Source: Methanosarcina thermophila TM-1 (GTDB taxonomy: Archaea; Halobacteriota; Methanosarcinia; Methanosarcinales; Methanosarcinaceae). From it: 64,000 nt of DNA. This document shows positions 27,831 to 38,157 of the stretch, one piece after another; positions within the stretch are counted from its first letter, which is position 1; the number at the start of each line of letters is the position of its first letter. The stretch spans positions 434,001-498,000 of the forward strand of contig NZ_CP009501.1 of the NCBI RefSeq assembly GCF_000969885.1, in the 5' to 3' direction. Made by a program: the position numbers and the translations under genes. Below the pieces are notes generated by a model. That model saw nothing but the letters and a program-made list of their open reading frames with translations, did not search any database and was not told the origin of the DNA.

Positions 27831-27862
27831 GCATTAAACACAGGTATATGGAGTCACCAATT

Positions 27863-30259
27863 ATGCGAATCGGAGTCTATATTTGCCACTGCGGGTTGAA
27901 TATTGCGGGAGTAATAGATGTACTGGCTCTGCAGGAAATGGCAGCTGAACTGGAAGATGTGGTGCTCGCCCGGGAAGTACAGTTTCTGTGTTCCGATTCC
28001 GGACAGGAAGGCATCATAAAGGATATAAAAGAAAATAAAATCGATAGGGTCGTAATAGCTGCATGCTCCCCGAGGCTGCACGAAAAGACCTTCAGGCACG
28101 TGATGGAAAAAGCCGGGCTAAACCCCTACCTAATGGAGATGGTAAATATAAGGGAGCAGTGCTCCTGGGTGCATGCCGATGACCCCCAGATGGCGACCCA
28201 GAAAGCTTTTGACCTTATAAGGATGGGAGTTGCAAAGGCAAAGTTCCTTAAGGAGCTGAGTGCAACAAATTCCAAAGCAAGCCGAAATGTGCTTATCATA
28301 GGAGGAGGAGTTGCCGGAATTGAGGCAGCCCTGAATCTTGCTGACGCCGGTTTTCCGGTCACGATGGTAGAAAAGGAATCCACTATAGGAGGCAAAATGG
28401 CTCTGATGAATGAGGTCTTCCCCACTAATGACTGCTCCATCTGTGTACTTGCCCCTAAAATGACAGAAGTCCAGAACCATCCTAATATTACTCTTTACAC
28501 ATATTCCGAAGTCACTGATATTTCAGGGTCAGTCGGCAAATTCCATGTAAAAGTCAAACGCAAACCGAGATTCATACTTGAAGATAAATGCAAAGGCTGT
28601 GTCGATCTCTGCGCAGAGGTCTGTCCTGTAGAAATCGAGAATCCCATGAATTACGGAATCGGAAAGACCAGAGCCATATATATGCCAATTCCTCAGGCTG
28701 TTCCGCAGGTGGTGCTTATAGATCCCGACCACTGTGTAGGCTGTGGATTATGTTCACAGGCATGCCCTGCCGATGCCGTAGACTACGAACAAAAACCTGA
28801 AGAGATTGAGTTTGAAGCCGGGGCAGTAATCGTTTCAACGGGGTACCAGCTCTTTGATGCATCTAGGAAAAAGGAGTACGGGTTCGGGAAATACCCTGAT
28901 GTTATAACAAACATGCAGCTTGAGCGCATGCTTAACTCGGCAGGGCCTACAGGCGGACGGGTTATTGTGCCTTCCACAGGCAAGCCCCCGAAAAGCGTGG
29001 CTTTCATCCAGTGCGTCGGGTCAAGGGATAAAACCGTTGGGAATGAGTACTGCTCAAGGGTTTGCTGCATGGCTGCACTCAAAAATGCCCAGATGATTAA
29101 GGAACGCTACCCTGATACCGAGATCACGATCCATTACATTGACATCCGGGCTGCAGGGGAGATGTATGAAGAATACTACGCAAGGACGCAGGCTATGGGT
29201 GTTGATTTCATTCGGGGAAAGGTTGCGGAAATTTATGCAGGCGAAGACGGCAGGCCCGTACTCAGGTATGAAAACACCCTGGAGTGCCGGGTCGAAGAAG
29301 AAGCCTGCGACCTTGTAGTGCTCTCTACGGGTTACGAGCCCACCGAAGCGGCAGAAAATATAGGCAGAATGCTGAATCTTGCCCGACGGCCAGACAGGTT
29401 CTTTGCAAGCGCCCACCCAAAGATGCGCCCTGTAGATGCCCCTGTCAGCGGGGTTTTCCTTGCAGGCTGCGCCTCAGGACCCAAAGAAATTCAGGTCTCA
29501 ATTGCCCAGGGCAGTGCATGTGCATCCAAGGTAATGCAGCTTCTCGGAACAGGCGAGCTTGAAGCCGATCCTATGGGAGCTCATGTTGATCCTGAAAAAT
29601 GCATAGGATGCAGAACCTGTCTTGAGGTCTGCAAATTCGGGAAAATCACTATGGAAAATAAGAAAGCTTTAGTAGACGAGGTTTCATGTTATGGCTGTGG
29701 AGACTGCAGTGCAGCCTGCCCTGCTGGAGCAATCCAGATGAAGAATTTCGAAAACGAACAGATTCTAGCCCAGGTCCGGGCTGCAACTGCGTACAAATCC
29801 CAGAGTCCTTTCATAGTGGCTTTCCTCTGCAACTGGTGCAGTTATGCCTGTGCAGACCTTACCGGAATGTCGCGGCTTCATTATCCGACAAATATCCGAG
29901 TTGTGCGTACGATGTGCTCTGCAAGGGTAAGCCCCGAATTCGTACTTGAGGCTTTAAAAGGTGGAGCTGATGGAGTGCTTGTTGCAGGCTGCAGGATGGA
30001 CGAGTGCCATTATATACATGGGAATTATGATGCAAAACGAAGAATGGACGTTTTAAAGGAAGTCATAAGCGATATTGGACTCGATCCCCGACGGCTGAGA
30101 ACCCTGTGGATCTCTGCTGCTGAAGGAGAACGTTTCTCAAATACTATTACTGAGTTTGTAAAGGAGCTTGAAGAGATTGGCCCAATAGGCACCGAGCTCA
30201 AGATTAAGGAGACGGGAATTGGAGATACTGGAAACGAACTAGGGGAGGTGGCACAGTGA
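27863..30259 (+). CDS. hdrA: Heterodisulfide reductase subunit A fused to an MvhD-like domain
   Basis: This flavoprotein hub of electron bifurcation has about 798 residues. The N-terminal MRIGVYICHCGLNIAG is typical of HdrA. The FAD fold VLIIGGGVAGIEAAL follows near 143, then NDCSICVLAPKM near the buried cluster, two ferredoxin motifs (CKGCVDLCAEVCP; CVGCGLCSQACPADAV), two more in the C-terminal third (CIGCRTCLEVC; CYGCGDCSAACPAGAI), and finally an MvhD-like domain (FLCNWCSYACADLTG; GCRMDECHYIHGNYDAK). The fused HdrA2 type of Methanosarcina is described as working with F420H2, ferredoxin and the CoM-CoB disulfide. The ATG at 27848 is also possible, but GGAG fits the ATG at 27863. It overlaps the polyferredoxin gene. 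Confidence 0.93.
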   Translation: MRIGVYICHCGLNIAGVIDVLALQEMAAELEDVVLAREVQFLCSDSGQEGIIKDIKENKIDRVVIAACSPRLHEKTFRHVMEKAGLNPYLMEMVNIREQCSWVHADDPQMATQKAFDLIRMGVAKAKFLKELSATNSKASRNVLIIGGGVAGIEAALNLADAGFPVTMVEKESTIGGKMALMNEVFPTNDCSICVLAPKMTEVQNHPNITLYTYSEVTDISGSVGKFHVKVKRKPRFILEDKCKGCVDLCAEVCPVEIENPMNYGIGKTRAIYMPIPQAVPQVVLIDPDHCVGCGLCSQACPADAVDYEQKPEEIEFEAGAVIVSTGYQLFDASRKKEYGFGKYPDVITNMQLERMLNSAGPTGGRVIVPSTGKPPKSVAFIQCVGSRDKTVGNEYCSRVCCMAALKNAQMIKERYPDTEITIHYIDIRAAGEMYEEYYARTQAMGVDFIRGKVAEIYAGEDGRPVLRYENTLECRVEEEACDLVVLSTGYEPTEAAENIGRMLNLARRPDRFFASAHPKMRPVDAPVSGVFLAGCASGPKEIQVSIAQGSACASKVMQLLGTGELEADPMGAHVDPEKCIGCRTCLEVCKFGKITMENKKALVDEVSCYGCGDCSAACPAGAIQMKNFENEQILAQVRAATAYKSQSPFIVAFLCNWCSYACADLTGMSRLHYPTNIRVVRTMCSARVSPEFVLEALKGGADGVLVAGCRMDECHYIHGNYDAKRRMDVLKEVISDIGLDPRRLRTLWISAAEGERFSNTITEFVKELEEIGPIGTELKIKETGIGDTGNELGEVAQ

Positions 30260-31707
30260 GCGAGGAGTACACAGAACGGGAAGTTCATTTATGCAGGGGA
30301 TGCTGCGAAGCCGGAGAAAACGAAGTTATAGAGGCTGAAACTGAGGAGTTCGAAACCGAAGATCTCGAAGCTGAAGCACCCGAGACTGCTGAGGAAGAAT
30401 CCCAGGAAAGGATTACGGTTACAACCAGCATGGATCTCCAGGGTTCCCATTTTATCTATACCCAGGCAACCGAGAAGTCTATCAAAACCCTGGATTATGA
30501 CTACAAGCGCTGTAATGGCTGTGGGATCTGTGCTGAAATCTGCCCAACAAAAGCCCTTGAAATGGGTCCAATTCATGAGATTGCAACCGGGCTTGATGCA
30601 CCTGCGGTAATCATGGATCTTGAGAAGTGTACTTTCTGCAGAATGTGCTCAAACCTTTGCCCTATGCATGCCATCACCTTTGAAGCTGTGGGAGAGGTTC
30701 CTGATGAGAATCAGTACCCCAAGTATGATACTTATGTTAAGATAAACGAGAAGTGCCTCCCCTGTGCGCTCTGTGAGGGAGCCTGCCCTCAGGATGCAAT
30801 CGAAGTTGAGTTCACCTTCCCGAAAAAAGAAGAAATTGCGCCTTTTAAGGAAGGGGCAGAGGGAGAAATTGCAATTGACACTGAGAAATGCAATTTCTGT
30901 GGAATCTGCGCCCGGTTCTGTGACGCTTTCATCCTGCTCGAGCGCGAACCCACTCCTGAAAATCCCGTGCCTTTCGAGCAGTTGCTTGTAGATGAGGATA
31001 AATGCGATTACTGTGTGCTCTGCCAGGATATCTGCCCCGAGGAAGCAATAAAAGTTAAAGGAGAACGTCCCTGCGAGGCTCCAAAGGTCGAGGGGAAAGT
31101 CACGGTAGACGAACTGAAGTGTACGCAGTGTGCCCGCTGTAAAGCGGTCTGCCCGTATGAAGCCGTAGACCTGCAAAAGCCTATGGAAGGGCAGCTGAGC
31201 CTTATAGATAAGAATCTGAAGGAGTGTGATCCGCAGGGCTGCCGCGGCTGTTTCAACGTTTGTCCCTCGGAACTGTGGTATGTGCCTACCGATCCTGAAG
31301 ACCCGCGGAAAATTGCTTTTAAAGAGGATTTCTGTATGTACTGTGGAGCCTGTGTGAAAGCCTGCCATCTTGACGCCATTAAAGTGGATAGGACAGAAAT
31401 TCACCATACCGAGATTCCTGATACTCCCTGGGCTGCGCAGTGGAGGGATGCAATTGAGTCCCTGAAGACAGGAGTAAGGAAAGGCGTCGACCGTGCCGTT
31501 CCCAGGGAAACCGAGACCCTTAAAGCCCAGAAGTTCATGGGCGTTGAGCCTCCTGGAGTTGATGAAGAACTTCTTGCAGCCGTGCAGGCAAAGCTCGAAG
31601 CCCTTATGCCAGCTCTCAGGAGCGCTAAAATCAGGAAACTCTGGGAAACCGACTCTCCGAAAAATGTAGTCGCAGCCGTGAAAAAGAAAATCGAAATCGA
31701 AAGCTGA
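30256..31707 (+). CDS. Polyferredoxin with about eight 4Fe-4S motifs
   Basis: This 483-residue electron wire is co-transcribed with hdrA (GTGA overlap, GGGGAGGTGG before the GTG start). After an acidic N-terminus with HLCRGCCEAG there are eight cysteine clusters, for example CNGCGICAEICP, CTFCRMCSNLCP, CLPCALCEGACP, CNFCGICARFC, CDYCVLCQDICP, CTQCARCKAVCP, GCRGCFNVCP and CMYCGACVKAC. Some motifs lack the usual last proline or change spacing, which may tune potentials. It likely connects HdrA-MvhD with a ferredoxin-dependent partner. The C-terminal 100 residues are helical without cysteines. Confidence 0.9.
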   Translation: MSEEYTEREVHLCRGCCEAGENEVIEAETEEFETEDLEAEAPETAEEESQERITVTTSMDLQGSHFIYTQATEKSIKTLDYDYKRCNGCGICAEICPTKALEMGPIHEIATGLDAPAVIMDLEKCTFCRMCSNLCPMHAITFEAVGEVPDENQYPKYDTYVKINEKCLPCALCEGACPQDAIEVEFTFPKKEEIAPFKEGAEGEIAIDTEKCNFCGICARFCDAFILLEREPTPENPVPFEQLLVDEDKCDYCVLCQDICPEEAIKVKGERPCEAPKVEGKVTVDELKCTQCARCKAVCPYEAVDLQKPMEGQLSLIDKNLKECDPQGCRGCFNVCPSELWYVPTDPEDPRKIAFKEDFCMYCGACVKACHLDAIKVDRTEIHHTEIPDTPWAAQWRDAIESLKTGVRKGVDRAVPRETETLKAQKFMGVEPPGVDEELLAAVQAKLEALMPALRSAKIRKLWETDSPKNVVAAVKKKIEIES

Positions 31708-31903
31708 GGGCTATAAAAAGAGGAAATCGGACCTTAAATCCTCAAATTAGCTCTGAAGAAAACTGAGATAAGCTGAGAGTAAGCTGTGAAAATTCAGAGA
31801 TGAGATTAAGATATAAGAATAAGATATAAAGCTCCATACATAGGGAAAGTTGCAAGCATGAAGAGAGCTTTAAGGCTTCGATTCATAGCCTGCCGTTCCC
31901 CTC

Positions 31904-32353
31904 TCAGGAGTCACATTTCTCTTTTACGACCATTACAGGAACTTTTGAGTGCCGTATCACTTTTTCTGCGACGCTGCCCAGGATCAGCCTGTCAAGACCT
32001 GTTCTTCCAATCATGCCCATAACAATGATATCCATTTTTTCTTCCTCTGCAAACCTGATCAGTTCATCGGCAGGATGACCTTCAAGCAGGACGGTCTCCA
32101 CATTAACATTTTTCAGTTCTCCTATCTCATTTATGTAGCTTACAGCTTTGCATCCCTCCTTTCTCAGAGCTTCATACATCCGCTCGCGGTCAAAATCCAC
32201 AGCCATGGAAGAAAAGTACTCTGTGGATACTACATAAACCGCGTAAACTGTTCCTCCGCTCAACCTGGCAAGTTCTATCCCTCTACTGGCAGCAATCCTT
32301 GAGCAGACCGAACCGTCAGTTGCAATCATTATTTTCTTAAAAGTAACGTCACT
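31904..32353 (-). CDS. Universal stress protein (UspA family)
   Basis: This small cytoplasmic ATP-binding stress protein starts as MTLLFKKIMIATDGSVCSR. The ATP-binding G-2x-G-9x-G(S/T) signature is present at the C-terminus as GMIGRTGLDRLILGSVAEKV. A GTG at 32353 gives the complete first beta strand and 149 residues with GGTGA upstream; the internal ATG at 32329 would remove most of that strand. The gene is convergent with the polyferredoxin gene. Confidence 0.88.
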   Translation of the reverse strand, partial: SDVTFKKIMIATDGSVCSRIAASRGIELARLSGGTVYAVYVVSTEYFSSMAVDFDRERMYEALRKEGCKAVSYINEIGELKNVNVETVLLEGHPADELIRFAEEEKMDIIVMGMIGRTGLDRLILGSVAEKVIRHSKVPVMVVKEKCDS

Positions 32354-32543
32354 TATGAAAAATCACCATTTACCTATTAACCTGCACGAAATATAACAGC
32401 ATCGGAGATCTAAAAGTGAAAAGCCAGGTTAACTTTTTCATGTTAGCCTGAGATGTCGATTTATACTACTGTATTATTTCCATAGTGGTTGCACCGGTTC
32501 AAAGCTATAATTCTATATATGGGAAAAAAATTATTGTATAAGC

Positions 32544-32708
32544 ATGGCAGATCCTATTGGAAATTTTCTCTCAACTGTAAAGCAGAACATTCCATATCTA
32601 AAGGATCATGAGGTGACTCATGAGGTAGCTCTCGGAATAGTGATGCACTTATTTATTTTCATCTGTTTTATCACTCTGTTTTCCTTGTTAGTAATCAAGT
32701 TCATTTAA
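32544..32708 (+). CDS. Small single-pass membrane protein (54 aa)
   Basis: The ORF encodes MADPIGNFLSTVKQNIPYLK and then a hydrophobic segment (VMHLFIFICFITLFSLLV) near the C-terminus. A TATA-like TCTATATAT precedes it at about 32511-32519, so the transcript leader would be very short. There is no clear ribosome-binding site. The function is unknown; the amphipathic N-terminus plus one membrane span is typical of small regulatory or complex-associated proteins. Confidence 0.55.
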   Translation: MADPIGNFLSTVKQNIPYLKDHEVTHEVALGIVMHLFIFICFITLFSLLVIKFI

Positions 32709-33066
32709 CTCTAATAGATCGCGACTGATACTTAATAGACCGCGACTGATACAGCCCGGCTTTAGACTTACAGCATCCTGGTCAACTGGCAGCCGATCAG
32801 GAAGGCTGACACAATTCATAGATTTGTAAGATAATTTTCATGACTGAAAACTCTGAAATAAAAAAAAGAATGAAAGGGGTGAATATCAGGATATATCGTC
32901 GTTATTTAAACAATACAAATCCTGATTATCTCAGATGTATGTTATAAGCACATGACCCATGTCATAAGCACATAATGCGTGCTATAGGCGTGAGACATCT
33001 GTGATAAAATATATGCTATTATAAACACACTCAACGCTGCAAAGGCGTACATCACCCTCTAAAACT
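32709..33066. other. Intergenic region with short direct repeats
   Basis: A direct repeat AATAGACCGCGACTGATAC (with near copy ATAGATCGCGACTGATAC) lies at about 32714-32752, and a repeated CATAAGCACAT motif near 32944-32971. No gene was seen. Confidence 0.5.
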
Positions 33067-34554
33067 TCACGAACTTTCTATCATATCGAAAATTCTTTTG
33101 GCTTCGCTGATTATATAATGTGCATCTTCGCTTTCTATCCTGCCTTCTGCTTCCATGATTAAAACGCATTCAATGTAAAAGCCAAGCTTAACCATGGCTG
33201 TATCAGTGTCCCCGGCTTCAAGAGACTTGATCGTATACCTGAGCTTTGCATTGAGCAAATTCTTTGCAGAGGGCTCCATGTCAAGAGAATTCACATGTGC
33301 TTTGAGTTTTTTCAGCTCTTCTACGGAATTCATCTTAGACAGTTCTTTTTTATCAGTTTTTTCCTCTCCAGTTTCTTTTTTGTCAGTTTTCTCCTTTACA
33401 GCCTCTTTCTTAGCAGCTTTTTCTTCTACAGTCTCTTTCTTGACAGTTTTCTCCTCTACAGTTTCTTTTTTAGCAGCTTTTTCTTCTATAGTTTCTCCAG
33501 AAGCCCGGAGAGTGAACATGTAAATATCGTTATTTCCGTTGCGGTTATCGGTCCATACAATCCTGTCGCCGAAGATGTCATCCGCCCACTGCTCAGATTC
33601 GTTTGTCGTTATCTGCATTTCTTCGGAAGTGGAGAGGTTGTACATATAAATGTCAGGATTATCCCATCCGTTACCATTGCGATAATCCGTCCAGATTATC
33701 CTGTCTTCATAGAGAGCAGGGCGCCACTGTTCTGATTCATTGTCGGTTATCTGAACCTCGGTGGAGTTTACAAGGTCGTACATATAGATATCGGAGTTTC
33801 GATTGCGGTCATCTTCCCAGACTATTCTGTCCTTATAAATGTCAGGCCTGGCATCGGAAGAAACACCTGAGACGAGCCTGGTTTCCTGCGCTGTTGAGAG
33901 GTCATACATGTAGAGATCCCCATCAACGATCTGGTGCGAGTATAGAGGCTCGCCGTTCCGCCCGTCTACCCAGATGATTTTATCTTCATAGATTGCTGGG
34001 AAAGTCTTCCATGATTCGTTCTTGGTAATCCGGATTCCTGTGGAGGTGGAAAGGTTGTACATGAAAACATCCCAGTTTCCTTCAGGCCAGTGGTCAGCAT
34101 CCAGACTTCCTCCTCCGTGGCGCCCATCCAGCCAGACCAGTTTGTCTTCATAGAGGGAAGGCGCATATTGGTCGAACTCATTTCGAGTGATCCGCGTCTC
34201 CGTGGATGTTGAAAGGTTGTAAACGTAAATATCCCAGTTCCCATTGCGGTTATCTTCCCATGCTATTATGTCTCCGTAAATGACAGGCGAGTACTTCAGG
34301 GATGTATTGTTGGTTATTCTCATTTCTTTACCAGTGGAAAGGTCGTAAGCATAGATATCTGTAGACTCGTAGCCGTCAGCATTGCGATAATCTTCCCAGA
34401 CTATAATGTTCCCGAATGCCGCAGAGTTGCTCTGATCGGCTTCATTGGCGGTAATCCGAGTCTCATTTCCTTCGGCTACCGCTGCAGCTGCTATTCCTGT
34501 AAATATTAATAAAAAAATAAAAAGGCAAATTATTAACATATATTTTATTTTCAT
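33067..34554 (-). CDS. Secreted TolB-like beta-propeller protein with K/E-rich repeat linker
   Basis: This is a surface or exported protein of 495 residues. A signal peptide (MLIICLFIFLLIFTGIAAA) is followed by about seven repeats of the type ITxNESxQWxPxIYxDxIVWxD and DIYMYNLST, a TolB/WD-like propeller (about 30-340). Next comes a tandem Lys/Glu linker (KAAKKETVEEKTVKKETVEE type units, about 345-405) and a helical C-terminal domain with no anchor. GGGGGG sits before the ATG. Related propeller proteins with the DxxIVWxDxRNGN pattern are abundant in Methanosarcina envelopes. The repetitive linker at 33340-33500 is prone to length change. Confidence 0.85.
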   Translation of the reverse strand: MKIKYMLIICLFIFLLIFTGIAAAAVAEGNETRITANEADQSNSAAFGNIIVWEDYRNADGYESTDIYAYDLSTGKEMRITNNTSLKYSPVIYGDIIAWEDNRNGNWDIYVYNLSTSTETRITRNEFDQYAPSLYEDKLVWLDGRHGGGSLDADHWPEGNWDVFMYNLSTSTGIRITKNESWKTFPAIYEDKIIWVDGRNGEPLYSHQIVDGDLYMYDLSTAQETRLVSGVSSDARPDIYKDRIVWEDDRNRNSDIYMYDLVNSTEVQITDNESEQWRPALYEDRIIWTDYRNGNGWDNPDIYMYNLSTSEEMQITTNESEQWADDIFGDRIVWTDNRNGNNDIYMFTLRASGETIEEKAAKKETVEEKTVKKETVEEKAAKKEAVKEKTDKKETGEEKTDKKELSKMNSVEELKKLKAHVNSLDMEPSAKNLLNAKLRYTIKSLEAGDTDTAMVKLGFYIECVLIMEAEGRIESEDAHYIISEAKRIFDMIESS

Positions 34555-35465
34555 GTCATCCCCCCAAAAATAAAGATGTCTGGAAATTACTCTTCCAGAC
34601 TTTAATATTTACTTTAGTATATATCAAGGAATATGAAATTCATATAAGAATTTAAGAAATTGTATTAGTAAACGTAAATTTTTGTTCTAAATCGTGTATT
34701 AAAATGAGAATTTGCCCGCTTAATTTTGTTAAATTAATATGTGTGAACGTTGCGGTGTCGAATTTACATCCGTAAGAGCTAAAATTTGAGCAGCTGGGAC
34801 ATGTTATATCTCCAGCTTATAGTTTCATCCAAAATGCAGTTAATAAGAATTTTTCATCTCTGAAACATAAGTTCTCGAAGGATTGCGTTTATGACTGGCT
34901 CTTGATGAAATCTACAGATCGAGATGTAAAAGAGTGAAGGCTAGAGAAATGTATGCTCCTAAATTAGATTCAAACAGAAGTTAAGATGGGGAATAAAGAT
35001 CTTTACTCATTCTATTCTTTAGTAAGATATTATTTAACCTGTCAATAAGATAGCTTCACTCTTATATATAGAGATACCTTTATACCTTCTATCATACCTT
35101 TTACATTCAATTCCTTACCCAGTGATTATCAATAACAATTGACAATTAACAGTACAGCACCTAAAAGACTAAGAGAGGAATCGAGCGCAAAAAAGTTTAA
35201 AGATAAGAGAGGAAGTAACGAGCCAAGGATTTAATACTGAAGGAGAGCAAAAGGACGCAATTTAAAGGATAGGATTTAAAAGAAAATTAGAAAGGGCTGA
35301 AGGGAATATTAAAGAGAATTTAAAGAAAAACTAAAGAAATTCAGCTCGTATTCGAGGAAATTTAGTTAGTATTCAGGGAAATTCAGTAGTATTCAAAGAA
35401 ATTGATAAGATTTTATGGGAGTTAAGGAGAATTAAGGCGCTTCCTGCTTAGATTCGGGTGAAAAT
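34555..35465. other. 0.9-kb AT-rich intergenic region
   Basis: No full gene was found. A 16-codon ORF at 34739-34789 (MCERCGVEFTSVRAKI) looks like a zinc-knuckle fragment and may be a gene remnant. Purine-rich sequence and three to four copies of a unit of about 21 bp (GTATTCAAGGAAATTCAGTT-like) lie at 35336-35405 in front of gatE. Confidence 0.45.
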
Positions 35466-37367
35466 ATGGAAAAATACGATTACAGTGAACTTGGGCTGAA
35501 AGCCGGGCTTGAGATCCACCAGCAGCTGGACTCGAAGGAGAAGCTGTTCTGCAGGTGTCCAACCGTTTTAAGGGATGTAAGGGATTCAAACTTTGAGTTT
35601 TTCAGGTATCTCAGGGCTACGGAAAGTGAGATGGGAGAAATGGACAGGGCTGCGGTGGAGCAGACCAAGATCAGGAGGAAGTATATCTATAAGGCTTATG
35701 ATACGACCTGCCTTGTAGAAAATGATGAGGAGCCTCCAAGAGAACTTAATAAGGAAGCCCTGGAAATTTCCCTCGAGATTGCAAAACTCTTCAACATGAA
35801 ACCTGTGGATCAGATGCACGTTATGAGAAAAATCGTGGTAGATGGGTCGAATACAAGCGGGTTTCAGAGAACGGCTTTTCTTGCAAGCAACGGGTATATT
35901 GAAACCTCCGAGGGGCGTTGCGGAATTGACAGCCTCTGCGTGGAAGAAGAAGCTGCCCAGAAAATTGAGGAAATCGGAGACTCAATCGTTTATTCCCTTG
36001 ACAGGCTGGGAATCCCGCTTGTAGAACTCGCCACTGCACCGGATATAAAGTCCCCTCGTCATGCCCGAGAGGTTGCCGAACAGATAGGAATGTTCCTCAG
36101 ATCCACAGGGAAAGTAAAGCGCGGGCTTGGAACAATCAGGCAGGATGTGAATATCTCAATTTCCGAGGGCGCAAGAGTTGAAATAAAAGGTGTACAGGCG
36201 CTTGACCTCATAGAAGATATCGTTCGCAGGGAAGTAAAAAGGCAGTTGAATCTTCTTTTTATCCGACAGGAACTCATGGAAAGAAAAGCCTTCGTCTGCG
36301 AAGAGATTTACGACGTAACAGGGCTTTTCATAGATACAAAGTCCAAAGTCCTGCAAAAAGGCGTGAAAAAAGGCGCAGTTCTTGCCGCCCTTCTCAGGAA
36401 ATTCGGCGGACTTGTAGGCAAAGAAGTGCAGCCAGGAAGAAGGCTCGGAACCGAGTTTTCGGACAGGGCAAAGACTGCTGGTGTAGGAGGGATTTTCCAT
36501 ACCGATGAACTTCCCAACTACGGGATTACCGATAAGGAAGTTCAGGCTGTCAGGGACGCCGTAGGTGCACATCCTGAGGATGCCGTAATAATGGTTGCAG
36601 ACGAACCCGAAAAAGCCAGGCTTGCAATCGAAGCGGTTATTGCAAGGGCAAAAGAGGCAATTAAAGGAGTTCCTGAAGAAACCCGAAGAGCCCTTCCCGA
36701 TGGAAATACTGCTTATATGCGCCCCCTTCCGGGAGCAGCAAGGATGTACCCTGAAACTGATGTGCCTCCGATAGAAATTTCACAGGAATACTTCGACTCA
36801 ATCGAGATCCCTGAACTTCTGACCGAACGGGCGAAGCGTTTTATCTCCGAAAACGGCTTAAATAAAGAGCTTGCCGAAAAAATAGCCTATTCAAAGTATC
36901 TTCCTCTCTTTGAGAGCCTGGTCGGAACTTATAGAAAAGATGCAAACGTAAACCCAACCCTGATCGCCAGAACGCTTGTAGGAATTGTTCCGGAAATCAG
37001 GAGAAACGGGGTCGAGACCGAAAATCTTACGGATGAGCATTTCAAAGGGCTTTTTGCAGCCATCTCAAATCAGGAAATTGCAAAAGAAGCTATCCAGGAT
37101 CTTCTGACAGCTCTTGCAAAAGAACCGGAGCTGAGTGTTCCTGAAGCGATTTCAAAGCTTGGGCTCAGTGCCTTTGACCCTCAGGAGGTCGAGAATTTCA
37201 TCAAGAAAACAGTCAGGGAGAGAGGAGACTTTATCAAGGAAAAAGGTCCAGCAGCTCTTGGTCCCCTTATGGGCATTGTCATGAAGGAATACAGAGGCGT
37301 GGTTGATGGAAAAATCCTTAGCCAGATGCTGAAAAAAGAACTGGATGATTTTATTAACCAGGTTTAA
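35466..37367 (+). CDS. gatE: Glutamyl-tRNA(Gln) amidotransferase subunit E
   Basis: This is the tRNA-binding and kinase subunit of the archaeal GatDE complex, which converts Glu-tRNA(Gln) to Gln-tRNA(Gln). The 633-residue length and [23 protein letters not shown]-terminal stretch are typical. The GatB-like cradle contains [10 protein letters not shown] and [11 protein letters not shown]. The insert of the bacterial AspRS type lies around 270-400, and the C-terminal third is the helical/YqeY-like tail. The GatD partner is not in the window. A ribosome-binding GGGTG is placed before the ATG. Confidence 0.95.
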   Translation: MEKYDYSELGLKAGLEIHQQLDSKEKLFCRCPTVLRDVRDSNFEFFRYLRATESEMGEMDRAAVEQTKIRRKYIYKAYDTTCLVENDEEPPRELNKEALEISLEIAKLFNMKPVDQMHVMRKIVVDGSNTSGFQRTAFLASNGYIETSEGRCGIDSLCVEEEAAQKIEEIGDSIVYSLDRLGIPLVELATAPDIKSPRHAREVAEQIGMFLRSTGKVKRGLGTIRQDVNISISEGARVEIKGVQALDLIEDIVRREVKRQLNLLFIRQELMERKAFVCEEIYDVTGLFIDTKSKVLQKGVKKGAVLAALLRKFGGLVGKEVQPGRRLGTEFSDRAKTAGVGGIFHTDELPNYGITDKEVQAVRDAVGAHPEDAVIMVADEPEKARLAIEAVIARAKEAIKGVPEETRRALPDGNTAYMRPLPGAARMYPETDVPPIEISQEYFDSIEIPELLTERAKRFISENGLNKELAEKIAYSKYLPLFESLVGTYRKDANVNPTLIARTLVGIVPEIRRNGVETENLTDEHFKGLFAAISNQEIAKEAIQDLLTALAKEPELSVPEAISKLGLSAFDPQEVENFIKKTVRERGDFIKEKGPAALGPLMGIVMKEYRGVVDGKILSQMLKKELDDFINQV

Positions 37368-37776
37368 ATTACCCTTTTTCTTTTTTTATATTTTCTAATT
37401 TATTCATTTTTCTTCTTTATTACATTCTCTAATCTTTATTCATTTTTTTCATCCATTTTCCTTTCCATTTGTTTTCTTTTTCGTTCATTTTCTTTTTCAC
37501 TCATTTTCATTTCTTACTCATTTTCATTTCTCATTCATTTTCATTTTTTCATTCATTCTTACTTTTCATTCTTATTTTTGGAGTACAAAGAATTTCATTT
37601 CTATGATACAAAAACTCCCGTTATATAGTACAGAAGTTAACTTTTTATATTAATTAAGACATTTATACTAATAATAAACGAGGTTGAGATTTTGTTACTT
37701 CTTACCAGAAGATGGTAAGTGGTAACTGATCCACAGGAAGGTTACAGAAAAAAATAACCTCAGGAGAAGACCCCCC
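37368..37776. other. T-rich intergenic region
   Basis: The 200 bases after gatE are almost entirely T, C and A, with degenerate TTCATTTTC repeats. They may act as a poly-T archaeal terminator. No gene was seen. A TATA-like element near 37645 could serve the response regulator gene. Confidence 0.5.
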
Positions 37777-38157
37777 GTGAAAGTACTGCTCGTAGACGAT
37801 GACCCCCTATTTCTAGAGCTATCAAAGACATTTCTTGAGCTTTTCCATAATATAAAATCGGACACTGTAAACTCTGCACAGGAAGCCCTTGAGAGACTGG
37901 AAAATGAGTCTTATGATGTGGTAGTCTCCGACTATGACATGCCTATTATGGACGGCATTACATTTTTGAAAACTATCCGTGACAGAAGTATTGACATCCC
38001 CTTCATAATGTTCACTGGAGTGAGCAAGGAAGATGTCATACATAAGGCAATTGAAAATGGCGTGAATTCATTTATCCAGAAGATAGGGGATCCAAAGGCT
38101 CAGTATTCCGAATTGTCAAAAAAGATCTGGCAGGCTGTCAACAGCGGTGCAGGTTGA
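37777..38157 (+). CDS. Single-domain response regulator (CheY-like)
   Basis: This 126-residue receiver domain has the acidic pair in LLVDDDPLF (residues 8-10), phospho-acceptor Asp52 in VVSDYDMPIMDG, Thr80 and Lys102 in IQKIGDP. No output domain is present, so it likely signals by protein contact with a PAS histidine kinase, the class to which the kinase at 5.3 kb belongs. The start is GTG with AGGAG about ten bases before it. Confidence 0.9.
   Translation: MKVLLVDDDPLFLELSKTFLELFHNIKSDTVNSAQEALERLENESYDVVVSDYDMPIMDGITFLKTIRDRSIDIPFIMFTGVSKEDVIHKAIENGVNSFIQKIGDPKAQYSELSKKIWQAVNSGAG

Larger units (their letters stand above)
26523..27862. other. 1.3-kb intergenic region upstream of hdrA
   Basis: No convincing gene was found. 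It is strongly AT-rich. It holds an imperfect inverted repeat at 26618-26648, a perfect GGTTTA-N4-TAAACC palindrome at 27030-27045, a 20-bp tandem array at 27661-27800 and an inverted repeat CGAATC-N5-GATTCG at 27814-27830 just before the hdrA start. The length and the accumulation of symmetric sites suggest complex regulation or a long leader. Confidence 0.5.

Noticed and set aside
32329-32360. A third AUA start, for the universal stress protein
   Set aside because: On recounting the run of five A residues, an in-frame GTG at 32353 gives a normal start, so no unusual initiation is needed.
33295-33735. Ser/Phe-rich plus-strand frames across the propeller gene
   Set aside because: They are shadows of the Lys/Glu repeat linker on the opposite strand, with no start signals.
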